From: Flavobacterium sp. HJ-32-4
Lineage (GTDB): Bacteria; Bacteroidota; Bacteroidia; Flavobacteriales; Flavobacteriaceae
Assembly (NCBI RefSeq): GCF_022532105.1
Contig: NZ_CP092832.1
Span: forward strand, 2,075,001-2,139,000
DNA: 64,000 nt
Direction: 5' to 3'
Positions 34,824 through 44,739 of the stretch are shown one piece after another (the first letter of the stretch is position 1; each line of letters opens with the position of its first letter). A model generated the notes under the pieces. The model did not search any database. It had not been told where the DNA came from and saw only the letters and a program-made list of their open reading frames with translations. The position numbers and the translations under genes are program-made.

Positions 34824-35008
34824 AGCGGCTGTTCCTGTTATGCGGTGTCATTTGGGCGCTGCTCTTTGTTTCAAGTCTCTATTTTATGTTCCTTAGCGAC
34901 CCACCGATGCCGCATGGTTGGTTTGAAGTAGGCCGTACCCTCATGTTCGGTATTTTCACATGGTTGTTTTTGTATAAATTGCAGCGCACAAAAGTTACGG
35001 GGTTATGA
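34820..35008 (+). CDS. Tiny membrane protein 1 (62 aa)
   Basis: A 62-residue protein with two hydrophobic helices (about 4-26 and 38-53) joined by a polar loop with DPPMPHGW. Not recognised. Its ATG overlaps the holA stop (ATGA), and its own stop overlaps the next gene the same way, so it is part of a coupled chain. Confidence 0.65.
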   Translation: MKRLFLLCGVIWALLFVSSLYFMFLSDPPMPHGWFEVGRTLMFGIFTWLFLYKLQRTKVTGL

Positions 35009-35199
35009 AGAATAAGTGGTTTTCACTCGCTTTTGCCATTGTCTGTGGTATCTGTATCGGTATTTCGATCTGGTTGATTATCGAAGATTATCTGAACGAC
35101 CAACCGCTGCGATGGATGAATGTATTGCGGTTGTTTCTCTTTTTATATTTCTGCTGGACCAACACCAAACGCTATTTGGAACAGCGCAAGGCAGAATAA
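35005..35199 (+). CDS. Tiny membrane protein 2 (64 aa)
   Basis: A 64-residue protein with two hydrophobic helices (about 6-26 and 38-52) and a basic tail. The arrangement mirrors the preceding protein (helix, short acidic/polar loop with NDQPLRW, helix), which suggests duplication. Not recognised. Confidence 0.65.
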   Translation: MKNKWFSLAFAIVCGICIGISIWLIIEDYLNDQPLRWMNVLRLFLFLYFCWTNTKRYLEQRKAE

Positions 35200-35233
35200 G
35201 GTTTTTTTTATACCTTTAGGAAAACCCCTTTCC

Positions 35234-35440
35234 ATGAAAGTCAAAAATGTATACTTCGGCCTGCTGGTTTTTTCAGTGGTGATGTTCGTGTGCGCACTCA
35301 TCATGCTCGCCTATCAGGGCCTTTCAAACGGACGTAGTTTGTTCGTGCAACTGCTTCCATCCCTGGTATTCGCGGCCTGCTGCTTTCTCTTTTTCTTCGC
35401 GTACCGAAAAGCGGTGAAAAAAGAAGCGCCTTTCGAGTAA
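35234..35440 (+). CDS. Tiny membrane protein 3 (68 aa)
   Basis: A 68-residue protein with two helices (about 6-27 and 36-55) and a charged tail. A -7-like TACCTTTA lies about 17 bases upstream, so it may have its own promoter. Not recognised. The longer in-frame start was rejected because it lies inside the previous gene. Confidence 0.6.
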   Translation: MKVKNVYFGLLVFSVVMFVCALIMLAYQGLSNGRSLFVQLLPSLVFAACCFLFFFAYRKAVKKEAPFE

Positions 35441-35495
35441 TCCAGTTCTTTTTCCGGACGAATTATGCGATATTTGTCCGCTAAACCTTCCAAAA

Positions 35496-35678
35496 ATGGG
35501 AATGAACAAGAATACCATCCTCGGATGGGCCACCTTAATTATGATCCTGATGGGACTCCTGCTCGTCGGACTCGGTATTTTCCGGTATGATGACGTCGCC
35601 GGATGGGGCTTCGGGGCGGTAGGTGTCGGTTTCTTTGCCAACGCCTGGGTGTTCAGTTCGCTTAAGGGTCGCGTGTAG
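35496..35678 (+). CDS. Tiny membrane protein 4 (60 aa)
   Basis: A 60-residue protein with two helices (about 8-28 and 35-53) rich in Gly. The start may be Met1 or Met3. Followed by a clear terminator, which closes this run of four small two-helix proteins. Not recognised. Confidence 0.6.
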   Translation: MGMNKNTILGWATLIMILMGLLLVGLGIFRYDDVAGWGFGAVGVGFFANAWVFSSLKGRV

Positions 35679-35690
35679 CAATGCCAATAA

Positions 35691-35717
35691 AAAAGCCGGA
35701 GCATGTGTCCGGCTTTT
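35691..35717 (+). terminator. Terminator after the small membrane proteins
   Basis: AAAAGCCGGA (35691-35700) and TCCGGCTTTT (35708-35717) with a 7-base loop; T-rich on both strands, so it may serve both directions. Confidence 0.8.
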
Positions 35718-35784
35718 CCCTATTACAAACCAACTCAGCAACAGGCCTTGTTCATAGGTTTTTTGTTCGGCCTGCTGCTTATCT

Positions 35785-37617
35785 TTATTCAACCACTAGT
35801 TTCCTGAAAGATTTACGCTGTTTTGCGTCGGCAACTTCCACGATATAAACACCTTTCGCCAGGGATGAGATGTCGATTTGCGGCAGCGTTGAGGACAACA
35901 CTTTTTGTCCCTGTAGCGAGAAAACCTCGACGCGGGAAATTCCGTCTTCCGTCGAAACCGTCACCTGTTGGTGCGCCGGATTCGGAAACATCTCGAAAGC
36001 CATCGGTTTTTCCAATGTCTCGGTTGACAAAGAGGCGCTGATGCTGGCAATCTCAGTTGCGGTAAGCGCGGTAGTATAAATCCGCAGGTCATCTATTTTT
36101 CCATTGAAATAGCCGCCAAGCCCGCTAGTGGTTCTTCCGATTCGGAACATCGTACCGGTTGTCGCCAAGGTCCGTGGCCCAAAGTCAAGCAAGTCACCAT
36201 CCCGGTATACGCGTGCCTCCAAACCGTCGTAAACAAAGGCCATCGTATAATATATGGCAGACGACGGGGTATGTGAAAACGGCAGGTCATTCGAACCCCA
36301 GAAATAGTTGTTGCCAAGGTTTGAAGTGCTTTGCGTGTAACCATAGGATTGGTTGTTTACAGCCGACCCATAGCTGAATACATCATTGACCACCGTGGGC
36401 TGCAGAATCTGTACCCGTATAACAACAGTCCGGCGGGCAGCGCCCTGCGGCAAAAACGGAAGGTTGAGCGCCTGTACGTTGTTGTCTAACCGAAGGGCAG
36501 TATCATTATCCGCAAATCCCAGCGGGTTCGGGTTCGTAAACTCGATGGAAGGATCGTTCTTTTCCTGTCGGTTTCCGTTGAACTCGAAGTGGTAGACCGG
36601 CGTACTGTTGTTGTTGGCATCCAACGTACAAAAGGCCCTCGAACCGGATGTCGTCACAACCCCGGCGCTGTTCGTCGCTTCAATCGAATACGAGTAGCAC
36701 GTTCCGGGCGCGAGTCCGGTGAGGGTGTAAGTCGCCTGCGTAGGTTCGTTTCCTGAAAACACTGGTCCGGGGTAAACGGCGCTGATGCCACCCCCAAAAG
36801 CGGTTACGAGGATATTGGTGGTGGTTTGCGCCCCACCCGGGTTCACTACAAAAGTGATAACGTCGCTGTCTTGCGCAGGCGAAGCAGACGAAGAGGCACT
36901 CAAAATGGAAGGCAACGACACGTTTGCATTGGGATTGTAAAGCGTCTGCATTTGGGCAGCGGTCAGTGCGGTATTGTAAATTTTCAGGTCGTCTAGATAG
37001 ATGCCGGAACCCGACCCACCAGTAGCATTCACCAAACGGTTGAGGTACAGGTTGGTGCCTGTTGTATTCAACGTACGATTAAAGGGCCCCATGGCGACAC
37101 CGTTTAGATAGATGGCCATCTGGCTACCGTTGTGCGTCATGCCCACATGCACCCATCCGTTGTTGATGGTTTGTGACTGTGAACTGGTAAGCGGTACATT
37201 GTAATCGTTACCTACGCCCCAGGTGTAGTACGAATTCTGCGGGCCGTTCCGCCAGAAACCGAACGCCTGGTTGGCACTGTTGTTTCCCCAGCCCACTACC
37301 GGATACGTATCGATATCGGTATCGTTGATAAACTTTACCCAGAATGAAAGGCTACGAGCGTTGTTTCCGGTTGGCAAGTCCGCACACGCTGCCACAAAAT
37401 TGATGGTATTCGGAAGGTTGATCGCCTTGTTCGCGACGCCATTTCTGTCGGCAACATATGCTACCGAACCCGATCCGGTTGGGGTCCATCCCGAAAAGTT
37501 GCTACTTGAGCCGGAATTGTCCATGCTACCATCGAAGTCAAATCGGTAAAGGGGTGATTGTGCGAAAGTACCGGCCGAAAGGAAGGCCAGCGAAAGAAAG
37601 AGTAGTGTTTTTTTCAT
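35785..37617 (-). CDS. Secreted double-LamG protein with T9SS type A sorting domain
   Basis: A 610-residue surface or secreted protein. Signal peptide at 1-20 (ending FAQ). Two concanavalin-like LamG domains, about 25-220 and 345-530, both with the LDDLKIYNTALT or IDDLRIYTTALT signature near the end. A fibronectin III-like part lies between. The C-terminal 75 residues (MFPNPAHQQVTVS, VEVFSLQGQKVLSS, LAKGVYIVEV) are the type A T9SS signal. Probably binds a polysaccharide or glycoprotein; no catalytic domain was seen. Confidence 0.9.
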   Translation of the reverse strand: MKKTLLFLSLAFLSAGTFAQSPLYRFDFDGSMDNSGSSSNFSGWTPTGSGSVAYVADRNGVANKAINLPNTINFVAACADLPTGNNARSLSFWVKFINDTDIDTYPVVGWGNNSANQAFGFWRNGPQNSYYTWGVGNDYNVPLTSSQSQTINNGWVHVGMTHNGSQMAIYLNGVAMGPFNRTLNTTGTNLYLNRLVNATGGSGSGIYLDDLKIYNTALTAAQMQTLYNPNANVSLPSILSASSSASPAQDSDVITFVVNPGGAQTTTNILVTAFGGGISAVYPGPVFSGNEPTQATYTLTGLAPGTCYSYSIEATNSAGVVTTSGSRAFCTLDANNNSTPVYHFEFNGNRQEKNDPSIEFTNPNPLGFADNDTALRLDNNVQALNLPFLPQGAARRTVVIRVQILQPTVVNDVFSYGSAVNNQSYGYTQSTSNLGNNYFWGSNDLPFSHTPSSAIYYTMAFVYDGLEARVYRDGDLLDFGPRTLATTGTMFRIGRTTSGLGGYFNGKIDDLRIYTTALTATEIASISASLSTETLEKPMAFEMFPNPAHQQVTVSTEDGISRVEVFSLQGQKVLSSTLPQIDISSLAKGVYIVEVADAKQRKSFRKLVVE

Positions 37618-37844
37618 ATCGAGGATTTTTCTGGAGGCGAAGGTAGGGGCGCGAGGTCACGACCGGCGGGATGACTTCATGAACCGCGTGTATGGGTTCA
37701 CGAACGGTGTTTTGGTCACTATTTGCGCCTGCTTTTTCCGGATATAAATAGAAAAGACGGATAAAAGGAAGGAACTGCGGAATCGCCGCCAGATACAGGT
37801 TTTTATTAAAATAAATACTACTTTAGGACACTCTAAGCCGCATC

Positions 37845-38588
37845 ATGAAAGTGCTGATTGTAGACGACGAACCGAAAGCGCGGTCGATGCTTCGCAATAT
37901 CATTATGGAATATTGTGCGGAAGTCGAAACCGTTGACGAAGCCGCCAGCGTTCGTGAAGCCGTAAAATACCTAACCAGACAAACACCGGATGTGGTATTT
38001 CTCGACATCGAAATGCCCGATGAAAACGGTTTTGCGTTGTTCGAGTATTTTCCGTCGCCTTCCTTCTCAACCATCTTCTGCACCGCCTATTCGGAATACG
38101 CGCTGAAAGCCTTCGAAGTATCGGCCACCGATTACCTGTTGAAACCGGTGAGTGTGAGCAAGGTGCAGGCCGCCATCGCCAAATCGGCAGCAGCGGAACA
38201 AGTACGTCAAATGGAACAGGTTGCCGTTTTAAAGGAGAATCTGTCGGTAAAGGAAATCCAGAAAATTGCCCTCCCGCTTTCCGACGGTTTGCGTTTCCTC
38301 AGAATCGACGATCTTTTGTATTTCGAGGCCGACGGTTCCTATACGAAGGTCGTCACGCAAGGAGGGAATTACCTGGTGTGCAAGAAGATCAAGGAGTTTG
38401 AGGAATTGTTGGAGGACGACAATCGTTTCTACAGGGTGCACCGTTCGTTCCTTGTCAATATCCAGAAAATATCGAAGTATAGTAAGAAAGACGGGGCCAC
38501 TTTGGTAATGGAGAATCAACAGCTCATTCCGGTCTCACGGGAAAAGAAAAACGATTTTGACGACCTTATCGCCACGATCAGTGTATGA
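37845..38588 (+). CDS. LytTR-family response regulator
   Basis: A 247-residue two-component regulator. The receiver domain (1-120) has the acidic DDE at 7-9, the phosphoacceptor Asp54 in FLDIEMPDENG and the LKPV lysine. The LytTR DNA-binding domain lies at about 145-245 (LFLYFEADGSYTKV-type LLYFEADGSY, FYRVHRSFLVN). It is coupled by a four-base overlap to the kinase gene, so the two form a LytS/LytT-type pair. Confidence 0.93.
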   Translation: MKVLIVDDEPKARSMLRNIIMEYCAEVETVDEAASVREAVKYLTRQTPDVVFLDIEMPDENGFALFEYFPSPSFSTIFCTAYSEYALKAFEVSATDYLLKPVSVSKVQAAIAKSAAAEQVRQMEQVAVLKENLSVKEIQKIALPLSDGLRFLRIDDLLYFEADGSYTKVVTQGGNYLVCKKIKEFEELLEDDNRFYRVHRSFLVNIQKISKYSKKDGATLVMENQQLIPVSREKKNDFDDLIATISV

Positions 38589-40690
38589 GGGGACGCTTTT
38601 TATTTTTCGTACTGTTCTTCGTTGCCCAGTTCGGTGGGGCGCAAGGTCTTGAGCAGGAAAAGGCCAAAACCGACACGATGCGGTGTTTCCAGCTCAATCG
38701 GAAGATCGAGGAAGAGAATGACCATCGGGTTTGGATAGGCGACAACAATGACCTGAAAAAAATAGCGGCGGGCTACATGAAGCGGGAGCAGCCTCTGTAT
38801 CAAAATACCTTTCGCCGCTATTATGCCATCGCCTTACTCAACGAAGGGGCTTATTACAACTATACCGATCGTTATGAACTCGCGATCGACCGATACCGGC
38901 AATCGTTCCGGATCGCACGAAAGAGCAATTTCCTTGGACACTGTGCATCCTGCCTTCAAAACATTGGTACCGCTTTCGACTACCTGGGAAAGGTGGACAG
39001 CAGTTTGGTGTATTTCGAAAAGGCGTTGGTGTATGCCCGGAAATCCCGCGATAAATCCAACATAGCCTACGTGCTCACCGATTTGGGTCACGTGTACAAC
39101 CTTAAGGGCAACACCACGATGGCCATCGGGCGAAACATCGAAGCGCTGAAAATCTTTGAAGAGATCGGTGATGCCGAAGGAATCGAACGTACCTACACCG
39201 CGCTGGGTCGCATTTTCGACGGGCAGAAAGAGTACCGGAAAGCGATTGGGTATTATCGAAAAGGACTCGCGATCGCCACACAGAACAAGTTCGGCAACCG
39301 GCAGGCGATCCTCCTTAACAGTCTCGCCAACTCTTATTTCCGGCTGGGTCAATACGAGCAGGCAGAACGTTTTGCCAAGGAAAGCATGGCCATTTCTACC
39401 CGAAGCGGATTTGGTACAGCCAGGGCGGTATCGCTGAAACACCTGGGCGAGATCGCTTTGTCTCGAAAACAATTCAGGGAAGCGGAAGCCTATTTCACGA
39501 ACGCCGCGGGGTTGTTTGAGGAATTGCATGTCGACAACGTCCTGGCGAGTGTCAAAATCGGCATCGGACAGGTGTATCTCGCGCGTAATGACAACCGAAA
39601 GGCTTTGTATCAGGCTGAATCCGCTTTCCGGATTGCGCAAACGTCGAATTACCCGACAGAGAGAAAAGCAGCGGCAGAGTTGTTGACCGAACTACACAGT
39701 AGGAGAGGCGATTACAAAACTGCCTTTCAGTTTCAGACGTTAGCGAAGAAACTCGCCGACAGCATTTTTTACGACGAAAGCAAAAATATCGCCCTGAAAT
39801 CGGAATTCAGGCTGGAAGCGGAAAAAAAGGAAGCGCGCATCGCGTTGTTGTCACAGCAGAAGAAGATATCGGAACTTGAACTCCAAAGGCAGAAAGTCGT
39901 CGCGCTTTTCATCGTAATCCTATTGTCTGCCGCCCTGATCATCGGCATATTACTGTTCAAACGCTATCGGGCAAATAACGAAAACCGGCTTCTCAAGATT
40001 TCACTGGAAGAAACGGCAAAGACGCTTCGCGCGGAGAAAAAAGCATCTGAAAGCGAACTCAAAGCGCTCAAAAGCCAGATGAACCCACACTTTATCTTCA
40101 ATGCCCTGAACTCAATTCAAGAGCAATTCATGTATGGTGATAAACGCATCGCCAACGAACAAATGGGGAACTTCACAGACCTCACGCGCATGATCCTGAA
40201 TGTTTCCGGCAAACGAAAGATTTCGCTTGGTACCGAGATCGATATCCTCACCAAATACCTGGAACTTGAAAAGATGCGGTTTGACGACGATTTCGAGTAT
40301 ACGATTTCAGTGGACGACGGCCTCGATCCGGATTTCGTCGATTTACCGCCAATGTTGGTGCAACCGTTTGTGGAGAACAGTATCAAACACGGTTTGCTTC
40401 ACAAGCAAGGCAACAAAAGTGTGTTGGTAAGATTCGCGTTTTCAGACGACAGGCGTTACTTGGTTTGTACGGTTGAAGACAACGGAATCGGGCGGGAGAA
40501 ATCCGAACAGATTAAGATGCGAAACAAACACAATTCATTCTCTACCGCGTCAATCGAGGAGCGTCTGAAACTGATGGAAGGCGATCCGGGACAGCCACTT
40601 TTGTGGTACGAAGATTTGGTTGACGACGAAGGCGCGGCGGCCGGGACGCGGGTAACAGTCAGGATTCATTTGGAACCTTCGTCAGATTAA
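38585..40690 (+). CDS. TPR-containing LytS-type sensor histidine kinase
   Basis: A 701-residue membrane kinase. Signal peptide (ending GGAQ), then about seven tetratricopeptide repeats in the periplasm (about 60-400), one membrane helix (about 433-455: VVALFIVILLSAALIIGILLF in two halves), a coiled coil, and the His_kinase domain with the phosphorylated His502 in MNPHFIFNALNSIQEQF. The ATP-binding part has VQPFVENSIKHG and DNGIG. The TPRs suggest sensing of a protein or peptide. Cognate regulator is the upstream LytTR protein. Confidence 0.92.
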   Translation: MRGRFLFFVLFFVAQFGGAQGLEQEKAKTDTMRCFQLNRKIEEENDHRVWIGDNNDLKKIAAGYMKREQPLYQNTFRRYYAIALLNEGAYYNYTDRYELAIDRYRQSFRIARKSNFLGHCASCLQNIGTAFDYLGKVDSSLVYFEKALVYARKSRDKSNIAYVLTDLGHVYNLKGNTTMAIGRNIEALKIFEEIGDAEGIERTYTALGRIFDGQKEYRKAIGYYRKGLAIATQNKFGNRQAILLNSLANSYFRLGQYEQAERFAKESMAISTRSGFGTARAVSLKHLGEIALSRKQFREAEAYFTNAAGLFEELHVDNVLASVKIGIGQVYLARNDNRKALYQAESAFRIAQTSNYPTERKAAAELLTELHSRRGDYKTAFQFQTLAKKLADSIFYDESKNIALKSEFRLEAEKKEARIALLSQQKKISELELQRQKVVALFIVILLSAALIIGILLFKRYRANNENRLLKISLEETAKTLRAEKKASESELKALKSQMNPHFIFNALNSIQEQFMYGDKRIANEQMGNFTDLTRMILNVSGKRKISLGTEIDILTKYLELEKMRFDDDFEYTISVDDGLDPDFVDLPPMLVQPFVENSIKHGLLHKQGNKSVLVRFAFSDDRRYLVCTVEDNGIGREKSEQIKMRNKHNSFSTASIEERLKLMEGDPGQPLLWYEDLVDDEGAAAGTRVTVRIHLEPSSD

Positions 40691-40734
40691 AAGTGTAACC
40701 TGCCCCGAACACCGGTCTTCATTATTTCATTAAT

Positions 40735-40776
40735 ATGTAAACGACCGCTTACATTTTTTAATTAAGTTTATATTTG
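40735..40776 (+). promoter_or_regulatory. ettA promoter with a small inverted repeat
   Basis: TATATTTG at 40769-40776 is a perfect -7 element. ATGTAA (40735-40740) and TTACAT (40749-40754) form an inverted repeat in the region where a -33 box would lie. The leader to the ATG is about 70 bases. Confidence 0.5.
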
Positions 40777-40848
40777 CGAACCGTGCCGTTCGTCGGTTCT
40801 GACGCGCTGCACCCACAATTTACGCTTACAAAAAATACAATAAATACT

Positions 40849-42543
40849 ATGTCAGACGATAAGAAAGTCATTTTCTCGATGGCGCGGGTAGGCAAGACCT
40901 ACCAGGGCGCCAATAAACCGGTTCTCAAAGATATTTACCTAAGTTTCTTTTACGGCGCCAAGATCGGTATCCTCGGTTTGAACGGATCGGGTAAATCGAC
41001 ACTGCTGAAGATCATTGCCGGCGTAGATAAGAATTACCAGGGCGATGTGGTGTTCGCGCCGGGCTATACCGTAGGTTACCTCGAACAGGAGCCGCTACTC
41101 GACGAAAACAAGACCGTCATTGAGATCGTGCGCGAAGGGGCGGCCGAATCGGTGGCGCTGCTCGAAGAATTCAACGCACTCAACGACCAGTTCATGTTGC
41201 CGGAGGTGTATGAGAACGAAGAGAAAATGCAGAAGCTCATGGACCGTCAGGCGGAGTTGCAGGACAAGATCGACGCGGCTGGTGCCTGGGACCTCGACAA
41301 TAAGCTGGAAATCGCTATGGACGCGCTTCGCACACCGGATGCCGATATGCCCATCAAGGTATTATCGGGAGGAGAGAAGCGCCGCGTAGCCTTATGCCGA
41401 CTGCTCTTGCAACAACCGGATGTGTTATTGCTTGACGAGCCCACCAACCACCTCGATGCGGAAAGCGTCCTGTGGCTCGAACAACACCTTGCCCAATACG
41501 CCGGAACCGTCATCGCCGTTACCCACGACCGGTATTTCCTTGACAATGTGGCCGGTTGGATACTCGAACTTGACCGCGGCGAAGGCATTCCGTGGAAAGG
41601 GAATTACTCATCCTGGCTCGACCAGAAAGCAAAACGACTCGAACAGGAAGAGAAAGTCGCCTCCAAACGCCGCAAGACCCTCGAACGCGAGCTGGAATGG
41701 GTACGTCAGGGTGCCAAGGGACGCCAAACCAAGCAAAAGGCGCGTCTCCAGAACTACGATCGCCTGTTGAACGAAGACCAGAAAGAACTAGAAGAAAAAC
41801 TCGAAATCTATATCCCGAACGGACCCCGTCTCGGAACCAATGTCATCGAAGCACAGGGCGTTGCCAAGGGATTTGGCGACAAGTTGCTGTATGACAACCT
41901 GAACTTCACCCTGCCACAAGCGGGTATCGTGGGAATCATCGGTCCGAACGGCGCCGGTAAAACCACCATCTTCCGCATGATCATGGGGGAAGAGCAACCG
42001 GATGCCGGAACGTTCACCATCGGTGATACCGTCAAGATCGCGTATGTCGACCAGTCGCATTCCAATATCGATCTGGAGAAAACCATTTGGGAAAATTTCA
42101 GCGACGGACAGGAACTTATTATGATGGGCGGACGCCAGGTCAACTCACGTGCCTACCTGAGTCGTTTCAATTTCAGTGGCAGCGACCAGAATAAGAAAGT
42201 GGCAACGCTTTCCGGTGGGGAACGCAACCGCCTGCATTTGGCCATGACCCTGAAGGAAGAAGGTAACGTATTGCTTTTGGACGAACCCACCAACGACCTG
42301 GATATCAATACACTGAGGGCATTGGAAGAAGGTCTTGAGAATTTCGCCGGATGCGCTGTGATCATCTCCCACGACCGTTGGTTCCTCGATCGTATCTGTA
42401 CCCATATCCTCGCATTCGAAGGCGACTCGAACGTCTACTTCTTCGAAGGCAGCTTCTCAGATTATGAAGAGAACAAGAGGAAGCGTTTGGGCGCCGACCT
42501 TACACCGAAACGAATCAAATACCGAAAACTCGTTCGCAACTAA
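40849..42543 (+). CDS. ettA: ABC-F ATPase EttA-like
   Basis: A 564-residue ribosome-associated ABC-F protein. The start at 40849 (MSDDKKVIFSMARVGK) matches the EttA N-terminus. Two ABC domains: Walker A GLNGSGKST (about 48-56) with LSGGEKRR, and GPNGAGKTT (about 364-372) with LSGGERNR; both Walker B motifs end DEPTN. The linker with ELEWVRQGAKGRQTKQKARL (PtIM) and the arm motif match EttA, which gates entry of the 70S initiation complex into elongation in response to the ATP/ADP ratio. No membrane domain. Confidence 0.93.
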   Translation: MSDDKKVIFSMARVGKTYQGANKPVLKDIYLSFFYGAKIGILGLNGSGKSTLLKIIAGVDKNYQGDVVFAPGYTVGYLEQEPLLDENKTVIEIVREGAAESVALLEEFNALNDQFMLPEVYENEEKMQKLMDRQAELQDKIDAAGAWDLDNKLEIAMDALRTPDADMPIKVLSGGEKRRVALCRLLLQQPDVLLLDEPTNHLDAESVLWLEQHLAQYAGTVIAVTHDRYFLDNVAGWILELDRGEGIPWKGNYSSWLDQKAKRLEQEEKVASKRRKTLERELEWVRQGAKGRQTKQKARLQNYDRLLNEDQKELEEKLEIYIPNGPRLGTNVIEAQGVAKGFGDKLLYDNLNFTLPQAGIVGIIGPNGAGKTTIFRMIMGEEQPDAGTFTIGDTVKIAYVDQSHSNIDLEKTIWENFSDGQELIMMGGRQVNSRAYLSRFNFSGSDQNKKVATLSGGERNRLHLAMTLKEEGNVLLLDEPTNDLDINTLRALEEGLENFAGCAVIISHDRWFLDRICTHILAFEGDSNVYFFEGSFSDYEENKRKRLGADLTPKRIKYRKLVRN

Positions 42544-42555
42544 CCAATCGCGCCG

Positions 42556-44739
42556 TTGAGAAAGTGCTGTCTCGTATTGCTGTTGCTTCTGAGTCTTTCC
42601 GTTCCCGCTCAGGATACGGACAGGAAGGAACGGGCTGATATTGAACGGCTCATTAATAAAAGCGGGACCTATTTTCGTGAGGCACAGTACGATAAAGCGC
42701 TGGATGCCTCCAAACAGGCGCTGGTACGGTCTTTCAAACTCGACGACGACTACCTGATTGCACATTCCTATAACGCAATCGGCGTCGTTTACGATGAGTT
42801 TTCGGAGTCGGACTATGCCATCGAGTTCTACAACAAAGCCCTACAGCACGCGAATAAGATCGAAAACGATTCGCTGAAAGACTGGCTCTACAGTAATCTC
42901 GGCAGTGTCTACTATTTTAGCCATAAAGATGTGCGGAAAGGTATCGAGTACTACAAAAAATCGTTAGTATTCGCAAGGAAAATTAACGACAGTTCGCAGA
43001 TATCCTACACCCAGATGAACATTGCGAGCGCCTACTTTTCAATTGAAGAGTATGAGTCGGGACGACGTTTTTTAGAGCAGGCGCGTTCCTACGTTCAACA
43101 GAAAGGCGAGCAGGAGGCCAGGATGACCTTGTCAATGCTCGACGCGATGTACAACAGCCACGTCGGCCACAGTACCGAGGCAGAGCACCAGTTTGCCAAA
43201 GCGTTGGTTATTGCCAAACGCGAGAAAATGTCGGCTTTTGAGGCCAATATTTACGAGAACCTGGTAAACCATCACCAAAAACTGGGGCAAGTGGCGAAAG
43301 CCAATCTCTACCAATCGAAACTCGATTCCCTCAAAAAGGCCCTGTATCCGGAAGACGAGCGCGCCAACCTTGACGAAACGGCGCGTGAGATTGAGTTGGA
43401 CGCCTACCGTATCCAATTAGCCAAAATAGAAGCCGACAATGACCTGCAACATCGAAAGATACGTGAGACGCGGCTCCTGACGTTGTTGTTTGGTGTGGTA
43501 CTGCTTTTTGTCATCGTCTACACCTTCACGCTATACAAAAACAACAAGAACCGAACCCGACTCAATGCCGAACTCACCGCGGCCAACCAGAAATTGCGAA
43601 AAGCCAAAGAAGCCGCAGAGGAAGTATCCCAACTCAAAACACAGTTCGTGTCGAACATCAGCCATGAATTGCGGACGCCACTTTACGGCGTTATTGGCCT
43701 GACCGACATGTTCCTCGAGAAGCACAAAGAATTGCTCGACGACGAAGAGGTCAATTCCCTCAAATTCTCCGCCCGTTACTTACTGGCTTTGGTAAACGAC
43801 GTCCTGCAATTGAACAAGATGGAAGACCGCCGGATCGCGCTCGCCGATGCGCCGTTTTCGGTTCGTCGACAGATGGAAACCATCACCAATTCTTTGCAGT
43901 TCATCGCCGATCGAAACGGTAACCGGTTGGAGAGTGTGATTGATCCTTCCATTCCTCCCCTGTTGATAGGGGATGAATTGCGTTTATCGCAGATACTCAT
44001 CAATTTGATATCGAACGCCCTTAAGTTTACCACCAATGGTAACGTAAAGGTGGCAGCAGACCGTTTGCAGGGGGACGACAGCACCTGCACCGTTCGGTTT
44101 ACCGTATCCGATAACGGGGTAGGCATCGCCGAAAAAGACCAATATCGGATCTTTGAACGATTTGTGCAGGTCGACCGAAAAGGAAGTGATTATCAAGGCA
44201 CCGGACTCGGTTTGGCCATCGTCAAACGGCTCCTGGAACTATTTGGCAGCGATATTGACCTTCACAGCGAGGAAGGAATAGGCACTACGATTCGTTTCGA
44301 CATCACGTTCAAGGTTGCCGCAACTAACGAGACGCAAACGCCAGACGGCCTGAGGGCTGATGTAGGCTCACTCCGGGTGTTGGTAGTGGAAGACAATAAG
44401 ATCAATCAAATCGTGACGCAGAACATCCTGCAACGAAACGGACATCAATGCGAGTTGATCGACAACGGACGTGAAGCCATTGAGAAAGTCGGAGAGGCCA
44501 AATATGATGTGATTTTAATGGATATCAATATGCCCGATCTTGACGGGTACGAAACCGCGATGGCGATACGCGCTAAAGGCATTCAGACACCAATCCTGGC
44601 ACTGACTGCCTTTGACCGCAATGAAGTAACGGATAAAGCACAAGCTGCCGGAATCGATGCCGTAATCGTGAAACCTTTCGAGCCGTCCGATTTCCTCACA
44701 CAGATCGCAGCCATGGCCACAAAAAAACCTGTCAACTGA
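42556..44739 (+). CDS. TPR hybrid histidine kinase (TTG start)
   Basis: A 727-residue sensor. The only plausible start before the signal peptide is the TTG at 42556 (read MRKCCLVLLLLLSLSVPAQ). Five or so TPRs follow (about 30-260), a membrane helix (about 303-325), a coiled coil, HisKA with His370 in NISHELRTPLYG, HATPase_c with DNGVGI and GTGLGLAIVKRL, and a C-terminal receiver with Asp656 in LMDINMPDLDG. No output domain is fused. It resembles the LytS-type kinase on the other side of ettA in its TPR sensor but uses a different kinase class. Confidence 0.88.
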   Translation: MRKCCLVLLLLLSLSVPAQDTDRKERADIERLINKSGTYFREAQYDKALDASKQALVRSFKLDDDYLIAHSYNAIGVVYDEFSESDYAIEFYNKALQHANKIENDSLKDWLYSNLGSVYYFSHKDVRKGIEYYKKSLVFARKINDSSQISYTQMNIASAYFSIEEYESGRRFLEQARSYVQQKGEQEARMTLSMLDAMYNSHVGHSTEAEHQFAKALVIAKREKMSAFEANIYENLVNHHQKLGQVAKANLYQSKLDSLKKALYPEDERANLDETAREIELDAYRIQLAKIEADNDLQHRKIRETRLLTLLFGVVLLFVIVYTFTLYKNNKNRTRLNAELTAANQKLRKAKEAAEEVSQLKTQFVSNISHELRTPLYGVIGLTDMFLEKHKELLDDEEVNSLKFSARYLLALVNDVLQLNKMEDRRIALADAPFSVRRQMETITNSLQFIADRNGNRLESVIDPSIPPLLIGDELRLSQILINLISNALKFTTNGNVKVAADRLQGDDSTCTVRFTVSDNGVGIAEKDQYRIFERFVQVDRKGSDYQGTGLGLAIVKRLLELFGSDIDLHSEEGIGTTIRFDITFKVAATNETQTPDGLRADVGSLRVLVVEDNKINQIVTQNILQRNGHQCELIDNGREAIEKVGEAKYDVILMDINMPDLDGYETAMAIRAKGIQTPILALTAFDRNEVTDKAQAAGIDAVIVKPFEPSDFLTQIAAMATKKPVN

